A stretch of 64,000 nt of DNA from Phaeodactylum tricornutum CCAP 1055/1 (Eukaryota; Bacillariophyta; Bacillariophyceae; Surirellales; Neidiaceae). Below, piece after piece: positions 40,718-51,142 of this stretch (position 1 is its first letter; each line of letters begins with the position of its first letter). The notes beneath the pieces were generated by a model, which ran no database searches, was not told where the DNA came from, and saw nothing but the letters and a program-made list of their open reading frames with translations. The translations under genes were made by a program, and so were the position numbers. The stretch spans positions 821,394 to 885,393 of the forward strand of contig NC_011673.1 in assembly GCF_000150955.2 (NCBI RefSeq), written 5' to 3'.

Positions 40718-41621
40718 TCTGCAAAACTGAAACCTCCTCCGGTCTTGCCGTCAATTATTCAAGGATACCTTGTACATTGATTAAAGATGTGAGTTATCGT
40801 CAAATGCTATTGGTAGTTATCGTTCTGCTTACAGTTAAGCGTGTATTGGACGGATGGGATTGAAGACTCCCTGCTCACTGTCAGGCTGTAACATGTCCCA
40901 CAATTATATTCTTTAATATTACTAGAAAATTTCTTCTATCTCACAGTCTGAGTCCAAGTGGATAGTGCAGGACCGGCTTGTTCTCGTTGGACCTCGGTTT
41001 AATGGTTGGAAGTTAGACGGGACGCCTGTACACCTTCCAGTCGGTAATTGGCAAAGTTTGACTGCTCGTCTGTTTCGGAGCAACTCCTAAGTTGCCGTGG
41101 CCAATAGCGACCTAGACTTTCCTTTGTCTTCCTGAGAGTAAAAGACCTCGGTTTGCAACAACTGTAGTAAGACAATGGTAGTGTTTCGTAGAGAACGAGC
41201 AAATACAAATGGTGTATTTCCAATATTATTATACAGTGCTTAACTTTTATTAAAAGTATAGAAATGCTTTTGGATCCATCTCAGGATGCCTAAATGTCTA
41301 GCACAGTTTGTGTAGTGCTAGTACAACTCAGAAGACTGTATTTGTCAAATGCCTGATGAACGGACTTTTGACGCGGATGTCTGTCTAATGCCAAAGACAA
41401 AAAGTATCGACTCATTCGACTGAAAGGCGCTTGCGCAAACAAGAGACGCGTTGAAACTACACGTAACTGTAACCGCACTGACTTTATTCCCTTTTGCCTG
41501 TACCGTCGGCATCGAAAAAAAAAAAGCCATGGTGTAATGCACAATCTGTCCAAATGTCACGCCGGGTACGACATCAATCTGGATAGAGGAAAGTGGCAAC
41601 TGTTCTTTCCTACCGAAAACT
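40718..41621. other. Intergenic between the tandem CCCH/F-box paralogues
   Basis: No gene is supported. A TCACTGTCA motif is at 40875-40883 and a 12-nt poly-A run near 41516-41527 precedes the second gene by about 95 nt. Confidence 0.4.
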
Positions 41622-44289
41622 ATGGTTCGCGGGAACTGGCAAAAGCGAGTCGAGATGGCAGAAGCTCGACGCAACGGAGCAAAGGAACGCAAGCAAATGA
41701 CGGAAGACAAGAAGATATACAAGGTTCTGGTGCAAAAGTTATTGTCGAACTTGGACCGACATCAACAAGTACTGGTAAAGTCCTCTGGCTCGTGGGTATT
41801 GAGGTGTTGGTGCACGGCTTTACACACTGATGGGCTTCTATTAGAAGAAATTATGGATGATGATGTTGACCTGAAAGATAGTCGCAAACTTCGCGCGAGC
41901 TCCATTGGAAGCGAAAACGATGGACTAAGGCATACGAGGAAGGGCACACCTACTGCAAAGCGCGCCATAAAGAAGAAGGCGCACCCTCGAAGTAAAGGAT
42001 TGATGACAGAGAACAATGATGAGAATGACGAAATCCCAGCCCTTTGTGGACCTCATTTTTTTCGAGGAAAATGCAACATGCACATTGGTAAAAAGGGTGG
42101 ATGTAAGTACGTCCATCTCTCCAAGCAACATGCCAATCTCGCTTCAACGTTGAAAAGCGGAGATAAAGAACTTACAGCAGCGGAATCCGCATTCGCTCGA
42201 GCTACCACTAGCGACGACGAAAACACCCACGCAATTTCGATGGAAATGGTGGTTTGTTGGACTATTCCTCTCGACCTGACTGTAGATGGAATGTGCATAA
42301 GTGAAATCGTCGCTTCCGCGATGGCAGAGAAGAGTGTACCTTTAGCAAGTATTGTGTATGCTGTCTTGAATCAGACGTTGATATTTGACCGCTACCGAAA
42401 GGGCGAGATACTGTCTGAGCAGCAGTTCTTTGTTGAAGTCTTGGGTCGAGGCACTTCGATCCAAAACGGTTCTAGTTGGTAGCGAAGCGGACCGACTCGT
42501 CGATACCTCCCATTTTTGCCTTCCTGGCCCACTTTTGGAGATCATATTAAGCTTTCTTCCGGATACCGCCGTGGCGGTAGCGACACAGGTATGTAAAGCG
42601 TGGCACCAAGAAATTGGCTTGAGTCCGTCACCGAACTTGTGGCTGCACCTCCTCGAGCGACGACGTTGGCCACTGCCCTCAAACAAATCGTCACAGGCTA
42701 CTACAGAAGACCCCGGAAACAATGCGTATGCCATACGTGATGCATATCTGGGACATTATGGAGTCCTCCGTGATGTGTTGGCAGTGAAGCTAGCTCTTGA
42801 TGCTATCGGCAAGCGGCAAGCGGTTGAAGAAAGCGAAATGTGCTTCCAAGATTTTTCGAAGCGAAAAAATGTCCCTTCTGATTCTGACACGTGTGTTGGT
42901 GTGAAGGTATGGTCGAGCAACCGTATTCTAGTTGCTTACAAACTCGAATGCTCGTTGAGGCTTTTTGAGACAGCCTGGTCGTCTGATTTAGGGGAAAGAC
43001 GCTGCAGGGAGCTCGTCAACAAACGAGTGGATCTTTTGCAAAGCTCCAAGCATCGCACAAGTAGATTGCTTGCGATGGATGTAGGAAAAACACATATCGG
43101 CTGTTTGTGCCGTACCAGAGCCGACGCCGAGTGCAATGCTGACATCTTATTGATATGCATCAGTCGAGATGAATTTTTAATAAACCATGCGTCCTCGAAG
43201 AACTTTCCAGACAACAGTTTTACCTCCGTAAATGTTGCGGAGAGCGTTTTGAATCATTTGGAGTGCATGCGATTCGAAGGAAGGATGTCCGACGAAAAGT
43301 TTCTCCACGAAGCAGATCCGTTGGACATAAGCGTGATACCATCACACGCAATATCTGCAACCAAAACTGGAAGATTCATTGTGCTAGTTAGCTTGCGTTC
43401 TAATTTTGATGAAGAGCCGAACGCGCCTTTACCAATGGGTTCCTATTTCGCCTTCTTCTCTTCCGACTCCGGAGAACTGGAGACACTTTGCCCCGCACCT
43501 ACTAGCTGGCAGGAAGTGCAACACAGTGATGGCTCTGACAGGGTCCGATTGGTTCTCTCGCAAGACGTGCAAGACCCATCGCTGTCTCTAATCGCCGCTC
43601 GAGGCGACGGAGCGCCGACATTTCCAGATCTCATGCAAGAGACGTTACCCGTGGAAATGATTGAACAAAGATGGCGGTTCCGAGATACTGGTCATGTCGA
43701 TCATTTACTGGCTACCCCTTCCGATTTTGTCACGGCTAGTACCATCGAGCAGACAGACGGACTCAACTCGGTGCGATCGACGCGAAGCATTATTTTCTTT
43801 CATCCTCGCGAAAAGGAGCACGAGCAAGGGTCGCTACCGGACATCATGGTGTATTCGAATTCATTCACAATAATTAGTCTGACGGCCATTCGGACAGAGC
43901 ACATGCTCATGATGTGTGCGCAGACTACAGTGACTCCGGCCACTGCGGAGGCACCAGCGACAGCCGTGGCGACACGGATCGAGATGTTCGCCATCCTTGT
44001 CCACGTTCCGACACGCTGCGAGATTGGCCGAGTGGTTTTTGCTCCAGGCCAACACCTTACACCGGGTCCTCCATTAATTGTCTGTGACGGAAACACCATA
44101 GGCGTGGCTTTGTCGCACAAGGGTGTGGTCTTGACGGGAGAAGACGTCCGGTATGTGGGTGGCCGAGCGGACTGCGCATCCTCGCCACGGGGCGATTCTG
44201 GTCCATCCCGCAAGACGAAGAAAGCCACCGGACGCCAGAAACGCGGCAAGAAGGACGGTTTTGCTCGCGGCATGACCATGCGAGGGTAG
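41622..44289 (+). CDS. CCCH zinc-finger / F-box paralogue with a frameshift
   Basis: Tandem paralogue of the gene at 37895. The frame from 41622 runs to a TAG at 42480-42482 and encodes the N-terminus, a CCCH finger (CGPHFFRGKC, then GGCKYVH) and IVYAVLNQTLIFDRYRKGEI. The following homology is in the +1 frame, open from before 42385 to 44289: LPGPLLEIILSFLPDTAVAV, QVCKAWHQEIG, and the shared C-terminus KKDGFARGMTMRG. A single shift of one base between about 42440 and 42480 joins them to about 888 residues. No intron of acceptable size fits. The rest is free of stops, so this is a sequence error, a recent mutation, or (less likely) programmed frameshifting. Confidence 0.65.
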
Positions 44290-44606
44290 TGCTGGGCGGA
44301 TGCGCGTGAGCACCACCACTTCTGCATTGGACTGTCAGGTCGCTCAGAAATATACTAGAAACGCGCGCAAAGCCGCACTGTTGTGTTGTCGGTAATGGCG
44401 TAGTAACGAAGGACTGCGTTCATCGTGATTCTCTAGTCGTTGCGACCGCCAGGCGCAACAAATAATCTCTCCTTTCTGAACACACTACCGTTGTTGTGTC
44501 CAACGTACGATCGTAAGATACTTTTACGTTCACTATGCACTACAATGTTGGTGATTGTTCGTTTTCGTCGATAAGATACATCAAAACGTTTGTATTCGTA
44601 ATTGTG
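44290..44606. other. Intergenic, convergent 3' ends
   Basis: This lies between the second CCCH/F-box gene and the GT64-like gene on the other strand. I see nothing in it. Confidence 0.4.
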
Positions 44607-45932
44607 TTACGTTCGTCCAATATAGGTGATCCCGGCTCCTTCCGGATCAGCGGGGAGCGTGGTAAGTCCGACGGCCTTGAGGAGTCGGGACACGCAGCGC
44701 GCATCGGTGCTGGAATGTTGTAGTTCGTCGCTCGAATCGTACACCTCATCGTCGGTAGATGTCTTGGTGGATACCACGGGAGCGGACATGGTCTGGGCCA
44801 CAACTCGGGGATGTGCTGCTACCACGACGGGCGATTTGCCCGATATGGCGGCGACGCGAGCGGAGAGGACCAAATGATCGCACACGTCCGCTTGGAAGTG
44901 CGTGTGGGTTTTGAAATTGTCCACGTAAAGATTGTGCGCTACCACAGCACGGGAACTGACGAGCACAGATGGCCCGTACGCTACCTGAAGAGTAGAAAAT
45001 CCCACGAGACGGGTAGGATCCTGTCGCCATTCGCCTAAAGCGCGTTCTATTTCGGCACAAGACAAGAGTACGGATTCGTCCAGGAAGAGGACGGCACCGT
45101 CGGGAACATCTTGCACGGGGCTAACCTTGTTGGAAAAGTGGTTCAAGAGCGAATCCGGCAGATTTCTATCACTCCAATCAATCTGTGCTTCTGCTACAAC
45201 ATTGCAGCGTGCGTGTTGATCCAACGATCGCTGAATCAGATCAATGCGGTGTCCGTGCAAGCGTACCGTGAGAACCGAGGCCTTTCCCGTTGTGCCGCTT
45301 TCGATCTGACGCAACACACGTCGGGACTCGCGAGGCGAAGGCGCGCGACCTCCCAAAAGCTTCCTTGTTCGGACTTGCGGCGCGGCGACTCCTGCCAAGA
45401 CGCCCAGGAGTGCCACCAAACCGAGGGAGAGCATCCCAATGGCGTGTAAGCGTGTCAAGGAGCGTCGGTGTTGACGCCAGGACTTGTGCGTCGCAGAGAG
45501 GAATCCAGAAACCCCCAGCGCATTTGTAGAGTTTTCTTTGGGTGAGTAGTCATCGTCTGCTGGCGATCGTTCCAGGACACGGCCTTCGGCACCGAAATCA
45601 GTCGAAAGGTCGAGACCAATCGCGATGCCATTGCAGACAATGGGTTCTGGAGAAGGCGAGGATTCGACCCGACGCCGCAGCTTTCCTGCGCTCACCGAAC
45701 GTGGATCTTGCCGGGAATCCGAGCTCATCGAGAGAAGAGAGCGACGAAAGGGTGGAATGGAAGATGTGGACAAAGACGACGACGACGAAGAAAAAGCGGA
45801 AGGTTCTACCGTAAAGGAGGGTTTGAAAAACACTCCATTTTCGCAACGGGAGCTTTCGTCGAGTGCGTCAAGATCGCCGGAGGAGTCCTCGTGTATCATT
45901 GCTTTAGAGCCCCGAGAACGAACGTTTTCCAT
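44607..45932 (-). CDS. Exostosin-like (GT64-type) type II membrane protein
   Basis: A 441-residue protein. A Ser/Pro-rich cytosolic N-terminus of about 165 residues precedes one TM helix (AIGMLSLGLVALLGVLAGVA), giving type II Golgi topology. The lumenal part resembles the EXTL2/GT64 domain: LTVRLHGHRIDLIQRSLDQH, SPVQDVPDGAVLFLDESVLL, then CAEIERALGEWRQDPTRLVG and F. In the family the metal-binding motif is DDD or DxD (as in LDDDTLIS); here it reads LDES, so the last Asp is Ser. The C-terminal part after VDNFKTHTHFQADVCDHLVL also fits (family D.CDDI). Role in glycan synthesis is inferred and activity is doubtful. Intronless. Confidence 0.7.
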   Translation of the reverse strand: MENVRSRGSKAMIHEDSSGDLDALDESSRCENGVFFKPSFTVEPSAFSSSSSSLSTSSIPPFRRSLLSMSSDSRQDPRSVSAGKLRRRVESSPSPEPIVCNGIAIGLDLSTDFGAEGRVLERSPADDDYSPKENSTNALGVSGFLSATHKSWRQHRRSLTRLHAIGMLSLGLVALLGVLAGVAAPQVRTRKLLGGRAPSPRESRRVLRQIESGTTGKASVLTVRLHGHRIDLIQRSLDQHARCNVVAEAQIDWSDRNLPDSLLNHFSNKVSPVQDVPDGAVLFLDESVLLSCAEIERALGEWRQDPTRLVGFSTLQVAYGPSVLVSSRAVVAHNLYVDNFKTHTHFQADVCDHLVLSARVAAISGKSPVVVAAHPRVVAQTMSAPVVSTKTSTDDEVYDSSDELQHSSTDARCVSRLLKAVGLTTLPADPEGAGITYIGRT

Positions 45933-47031
45933 TGTTTTTGTGACGACGAAGCAAATCAGATGTACTTTACGGTTGGCGTGGGTTGTGATGAATGGACAGC
46001 CGAAGTGCGGATTTATCGACGTAAAAGTGGATTATCGAGCGTGAATTTTCTCTCTTGGGGCGGACTGGTCTTATAGAACGGTTATGCTCCTCCTAAGTGC
46101 AATGGGCTCTAGATCCCAAGCCACCATCGGCCCCCACATGTACGAGCCCGCGATACGTTCGAATCACGCTCTGGTAGTAACATCAAAAGTGATATTGTTT
46201 CCACGCTGCTGGCGTTCGTCCGGGAATGGGCGATCGTTATCACAACCGGTCTCGAATTGGATAGGGTACGACATACATTGGGCCCATATTCACGATCACT
46301 CCCGCTTCAGTAATTATTGTTTTTGATTCCCTTCTTAAGATTTATTTGTCCCTGGCGACTCCAAGATTTCTACTATGCATTGGTGCTGCACTAGAGAGGG
46401 AGGAAAAGGCCAATCAGAACTGGGTTGGCACGTTCCCGCAAAAATATTTGTCGCTCCGCGCGCAAAGCTGTTTCCATGTAAGGGATAATTTTTTTCATCA
46501 GCAGTCCAAAACTGTCAATTTGTAAAAACACAGACGAAAGGGTGTGGTACTCACACACATGACAGGATTGCTATCCCGCGGGTGGACCGTTGAATCGGGG
46601 CCCTTAAGAAATTCCCCGTAAGCCTATCTGTAAGTAGGCGTTCACACAGAGACTGTCTCTGGCTTGGGCGTGCACAGCCAACCAGCCCCACACGACTTGG
46701 CGTGAAATTCTAGTGTGGCAATGTTTTACAGCTCCTTCTACGTTCGGGCGATAGGGGCCACGCATTGCTCGAAATAAACACACGATTAGTTGCGAGCATA
46801 CAGCCTCAGCGCTTGCCCGCGGCGTTGTCCCATCTCATCGATAGGTTCCACTCATACGCCATTCCCTAGTAGTCCAAGCTTCGTTAGCAATGTTTCACCC
46901 CCCGTACATCAGCCTAGAATCGACTCCTACAACCACGACCAAACCCAATATCGAAAATATGCGTAAAATACAGATAGATAGGTGCGGCTTCCGCGGAACC
47001 CACTACACCAAAAGATCATAGACTATTACTA
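45933..47031. other. Long intergenic region
   Basis: About 1.1 kb without a supported gene between the GT64-like promoter and the TRM112 3' end (both on the minus strand). The few frames longer than 60 codons lack family features. No repeat or RNA gene was recognised. Confidence 0.4.
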
Positions 47032-47523
47032 TTACAGCTCATCTTCGTGTAGAATCATATTGGGAACTCCTTCCTTGATGGGAAATTTCCTGCCCGTATC
47101 GGGGCACACCAAGTGCCCCTCGATCACGTGCAGGTCGAACAGGAATTTGTACAGTGCGGTCAAAAACAGGTCGTCAAGAGTTTCCGGTAACAGGTCCGGT
47201 AAATCGGGCACGGTGAAGGCCTCGTTGGCGTCCTCGTACGTTGCCAGTTGGCGCGCGGCTTGGACGATGGCGGAATAGTCCAGCTTGGGCAAGAGCGTTT
47301 GGAGCATGGACAAATTCACCGGTGATTCTTCCACTACTACCCGATTCGGCTCAATAAGCAACGGATAGCCTTTTTCGGTCCTGGGTTGATGTGAATGCAA
47401 ACAACATTATGCGGATGAGTACACAGCAAAGGGCAGCACATGCAGGTTGAGCGGAACTTGTTCGATCGATTGCTCTTACCCTTTGACGTTCGATTGTAGA
47501 TAATTATGCGTTAATATTCTCAT
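47032..47523 (-). CDS. TRM112: TRM112-type methyltransferase activator
   Basis: Exon 1 47523-47480, intron 47479-47381 (GTAAGAGC...CAACCCAG, 99 nt, phase 2), exon 2 47380-47032; 130 residues. Exon 1 encodes MRILTHNYLQSNVKG, the canonical Trm112 start, and joins to TEKGYPLLIEPNRVVVEE. A helical insert and the C-terminal zinc-ribbon-like block HLVCPDTGRKFPIKEGVPNM follow. As in the animal protein, most zinc-ligand cysteines of the yeast form are absent. Trm112 is the obligate partner of several methyltransferases: Mtq2 (eRF1), Trm9 and Trm11 (tRNA) and Bud23 (18S rRNA). The MTQ2 gene is at 5094-5978. It is divergent from the GH-like gene. Confidence 0.92.
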
Positions 47524-47790
47524 ACTTCACGGTTTTGCTTATATCACTGTTATTATATAAAGACCGCGTAGTGTGAGCACGATAGTTTGTTCCTGAAATC
47601 AAATATCAGCCTCCATGGTCAGATTCACGCCTGGGATGGATATGATTGCTCCATTGTCATGACACGAGGCGTTCATTCGGGCTTGTCTGCTAGCGTCCAG
47701 ACCAACAAAAACGGGTGACGAATCTGGAATCAAGAAATACATTTCAAACTTCATAATTCAAAACACATTAGGTTTACCAGTTCGCGTGCA

Positions 47791-49134
47791 ATGTTCGAAG
47801 ACGACAATGGGCACCGCTTTTCTGCGGCCGAACGAAAGCACAGACTGTGTATAGTCCTTCAATTCCTCTTCTCAAAGAACAGGACAGAAATGGCTCCCTG
47901 GCCCGAACAACAAGCGCGAGAGTGGTACGAGTCGCAGGGTTGGCGACAGGGGGCCAATTTTATCCCCAGTACGGCCGCCAATCAAATCGAAATGTGGCAG
48001 AATTTTGACGAAGAAACCATCCAACGAGAACTCAGCTGGGTTTCCCGCATAGGTTATAACGCAGTACGAGTCTTCCTTCACGATTTGGTCTGGAAGCACG
48101 AAAAGGAAGACTTCTTCGACAAGGTGGACCGATTCCTGACTCTCGCGGACGGCCTAGGCATTCGGACAATTCTGGTACTACTTGAGGGGATTTGGGATCC
48201 AGTCCCAACATATACAGAAAATCAGTCGCAGCTGCCTCCACGACCGGCTGTCCATAACAGCCGCTGGCTGCAATCTCCAGGTCGACATGTTTTGGAGAAT
48301 AAAACTCTGCACGAATCTTATTTGCGTCTTTACGTGGAACAGGTTATTGGCAGATTTGGAAATGATACCAGAGTATTAATGCTCGATTTGTTTGACCAAC
48401 CTGAAAATGACAACCGAAAGTCGTACGGATCGTATGGAAATCGTGTGGAGGTTTGCCAAGACGCTCTCGGGACCGAAATGAGCGGAGACTTAAAGGCCCA
48501 ACTCATCAAGGAGCTGGTGCCGAGATTGCTGAACTGGGTATGGTCTCTGGGACCAAGATCCGTTCCCTTCACTATCCCAGCGTGGACTGCTGTTGATGAC
48601 AATGATGACTCTAATTACGGAAAGATACAAGGCGAACTCCGCCATCTGTATTTGAACTCGTCAGATATTATTACGTTCCACAATTACGCAAACCTTACTC
48701 AACTGCTGAACGTGTTGGGCGAAATACGTGATGTCTATCCAGGTCGTCCTGTCGCGTTGTCTTCCTTCATGGCCCGTGAGTCACATAGCACGTTGGATCC
48801 GATTCTGCAAAGAATGTATCAAGAAAATGTTTGGGCTTTGCATTGGGGCTTTGTAGCTGGAAAGATACAAACAATATATCCTTCAGACTCGTGGAACATT
48901 GAATACTCAGTCAAAAAGGAACCCCTTCCCTGGCATCATGATTTGTTACGGCCCAACGGAACGTTTTATTCCAAGTCCGAACAAGCCTATCTGTCCTCCT
49001 TCCGGAGTTCCTTACCAACGTACAGAATTGGCGAAACAGGATGGGATTCAGTATCTGTCACCGCTTTGGCAGGCTGCTTACTCGTTTTGCTTACAGTCTT
49101 GCTACTGTTGAGGAATAAGTTTCCCCTTATCTAG
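47791..49134 (+). CDS. Cellulase/xylanase-like glycoside hydrolase homologue, predicted inactive, C-terminal TM
   Basis: 447 residues from 47791; an internal ATG at 47890 (MAPWPEQQAREWYESQGWRQ) lies where bacterial relatives begin. The fold is a TIM barrel of clan GH-A: GANFIPSTAANQIEMWQNFD, SRIGYNAVRVFLHDLVWKHE, WDPVP, PAVHNSRWLQSPGRHVL, LHWGFVAGKIQTIYPSDSWN and PLPWHHDLLRPNGTFYSKSE, all strikingly like a bacterial family annotated as cellulase or 1,4-beta-xylanase. The two expected glutamates are missing: the WNEPDN position reads FDQPEND (about residue 203) and the TEYMAR position reads SSFMARE (about residue 323). A C-terminal TM (VTALAGCLLVLLTVLLLL) anchors it. No signal peptide is evident at this start, so an upstream exon is possible. 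Confidence 0.78.
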   Translation: MFEDDNGHRFSAAERKHRLCIVLQFLFSKNRTEMAPWPEQQAREWYESQGWRQGANFIPSTAANQIEMWQNFDEETIQRELSWVSRIGYNAVRVFLHDLVWKHEKEDFFDKVDRFLTLADGLGIRTILVLLEGIWDPVPTYTENQSQLPPRPAVHNSRWLQSPGRHVLENKTLHESYLRLYVEQVIGRFGNDTRVLMLDLFDQPENDNRKSYGSYGNRVEVCQDALGTEMSGDLKAQLIKELVPRLLNWVWSLGPRSVPFTIPAWTAVDDNDDSNYGKIQGELRHLYLNSSDIITFHNYANLTQLLNVLGEIRDVYPGRPVALSSFMARESHSTLDPILQRMYQENVWALHWGFVAGKIQTIYPSDSWNIEYSVKKEPLPWHHDLLRPNGTFYSKSEQAYLSSFRSSLPTYRIGETGWDSVSVTALAGCLLVLLTVLLLLRNKFPLI

Positions 49135-49852
49135 ACGGCGGTACGTCTATAGCATCGCCAGCGACGCCAGCGACCTAAATTCAGAGAGGCGGAACGGAAT
49201 TCCATCTGTGGAGCTTTCCGCTTTTAGTCTCAATTTGAACTGATTCATGTATTGTTGTATAAACAAAAGTCTAACTCTGTAATAAGAACAGTAAGAATAA
49301 AATATATTACATCACAGTCAATTGATGCGCGAGTTGGCCTACCCATATTTTATCAACTAGTCAGCGTTTACCGCATACGAGACACAAGTAAACTTCCTAG
49401 ACAGGCGAGATTCGAGAGCAACAAAAGCAATTTGGTAGAGGCTCGCCTGGCTTGCTATTTAGGATATTATCACTGGATAACATAGGTTCGCATCGCAAAA
49501 TTGACGTACAATCATTCACATCAATAGCAGTATTAGACAGGAGCCGTTGGAGTATTTCTAGCTAGGGCGGACGGTGGTAAATGAACGATCCCCCACACTA
49601 ACTACCATCCAACGGGCTTCCGTTGGAACCATAAAATCGACATCATTATGTAAAAGATAAATCCCACGATAACCGCCACCATCATGTCATTCCAAATAGA
49701 GCCTCAACACGGCCGATGCGACGAGTTCTGTTTTTCCAGTTGTACTTTTTCAACGCCCTGAACAACCATAGAAGAAGATAAGTGCATCGCTTGAAAGCCC
49801 TCAGCGACGCTTTACTTTTAAAGTTTTGGAGGAAGGGACCTAACTAGAATAG
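49135..49852. other. Intergenic
   Basis: No gene is supported. A TCACAGTCA motif lies near 49312-49320. Confidence 0.4.
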
Positions 49853-51142
49853 ATGCCTGCTTTACGTTTCAACAAGCAGCTACCGCCGCTGCAAGACGAG
49901 GGAGACATCGGTCGAAGTCGGTACGAAAACACTGAACCCAAGAATGTGACTTCGGACTGGTTCCCAAGGTGGGATTCACCCTGTCAAGTTAGCAACGACC
50001 CTCCCGCCGACGGTGGGGCTACAGAGTTAGAGATATGCGGAATCAGTGGATTCCAGTGTTCAGACGAAAGCGGATCAAGGCCGGCGGAGCTAGAAATTTC
50101 CTTCGATTACGAAGTTCATTTCAATCCCGAAGCGGATTTCGAAAACAAAGTTTTGCCGTATCTGGAAGAAACAATGTTGGCACATGTCGCATCCGCAATG
50201 GGTGTGGACAATTGTACTGCTGCTTTAAAAGGTAATCTTGAACAAGATCGTCGTCTACAAAGCTTTACTGAAGAAGAGTCGGCTCGGTTTCTAGGAATCA
50301 GTCTCGAACCGAGGGACGAGGTTGATGCGCGTTTCCCGGAATGTTCAGGAGGGGTATCTTCCGTTGCTGAAGGATCAGAGTGCGTACCCATGAAAGGCGG
50401 GCTGACCTTGTTTGTCGGTTTGACGCCCGAAGAGCGAGACCGGTCTTCCGCTTTGCCCGAATCCCAAGAACTGATCTTGCGAGAAGCAATGTTCGAATTT
50501 CTCGCGGAAGCCATGAAGAATAATACATATGTCTTTCCAGGAACCATTCAACAAGTGACATTCGTAGGGAACCGTACGTTAGCGCCGGCACCAATATCTG
50601 CGGACGAGACGAATGCAAAAAACGACCTTGGAATCTCCAATCTCGGAATCATTCTTGCGTCAGGTTTTGCATTTATTGCTTTTCTGTTGGCAGCTATTTT
50701 CCTCGTCACAAGCAAGCGGGCGCAGGAGGTCAGTGAGGTAGACTCAAGCGATGAGCAATTTTACGAAAGGTCAATAAAGGCCGGGGCTTTGGCATTGGGC
50801 GATTCTCTCGCACTCGAACCACAGAGTATGAAAAGATCAAACACTAGCTTTGAAACAGCTAGTGTTTCTCTGTCTCCTGTGAAAAAGCCAAAAGCGACAG
50901 ATACCTCGGCGGACGAAGAAGACGACTTGTATGGTACCTTCGTGCCAGGTCCTGAAGGAATCGCTTACATTATAGAAACCGAGACGGGACCCGAAGATAT
51001 TGTCAACTATGCACCTCGGCACATATATTTTCCTGGGCAGCAGCTGCCACACAAGGTTCCAGTCGTTCCTGCCATAAATGATGATGAATTTGAAGACGCC
51101 GCCTTCGACTTCTCATCACTTCGTGCCTTCAAAGCGAAATGA
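49853..51142 (+). CDS. Unrecognised single-pass membrane protein
   Basis: 429 residues. An extracytoplasmic-type N-terminal half contains six or so Cys (CQVS, EICGISGFQCSD, DNCTAAL, PECSGG, SECVP) and N-glycosylation sequons (NCT, NNT, NRT), then a TM helix (LGIILASGFAFIAFLLAAIFLV, about residues 263-284) and an acidic Ser-rich cytosolic tail. The topology is type I, yet no signal peptide is present at this ATG, so a first exon upstream may be missing (an AG precedes the ATG). The pattern is common among diatom-specific membrane proteins, but I cannot name a family. Confidence 0.6.
   Translation: MPALRFNKQLPPLQDEGDIGRSRYENTEPKNVTSDWFPRWDSPCQVSNDPPADGGATELEICGISGFQCSDESGSRPAELEISFDYEVHFNPEADFENKVLPYLEETMLAHVASAMGVDNCTAALKGNLEQDRRLQSFTEEESARFLGISLEPRDEVDARFPECSGGVSSVAEGSECVPMKGGLTLFVGLTPEERDRSSALPESQELILREAMFEFLAEAMKNNTYVFPGTIQQVTFVGNRTLAPAPISADETNAKNDLGISNLGIILASGFAFIAFLLAAIFLVTSKRAQEVSEVDSSDEQFYERSIKAGALALGDSLALEPQSMKRSNTSFETASVSLSPVKKPKATDTSADEEDDLYGTFVPGPEGIAYIIETETGPEDIVNYAPRHIYFPGQQLPHKVPVVPAINDDEFEDAAFDFSSLRAFKAK

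Noticed and set aside
42442-42482. Tiny intron explaining the frame change in the second CCCH/F-box gene
   Set aside because: Candidate GT-AG pairs are 7 to 45 nt, too short or of the wrong length modulo three; a one-base shift is simpler.
45933-47031. Hidden gene in the long gap before TRM112
   Set aside because: No frame has family motifs, and no splice arrangement gave a convincing protein.
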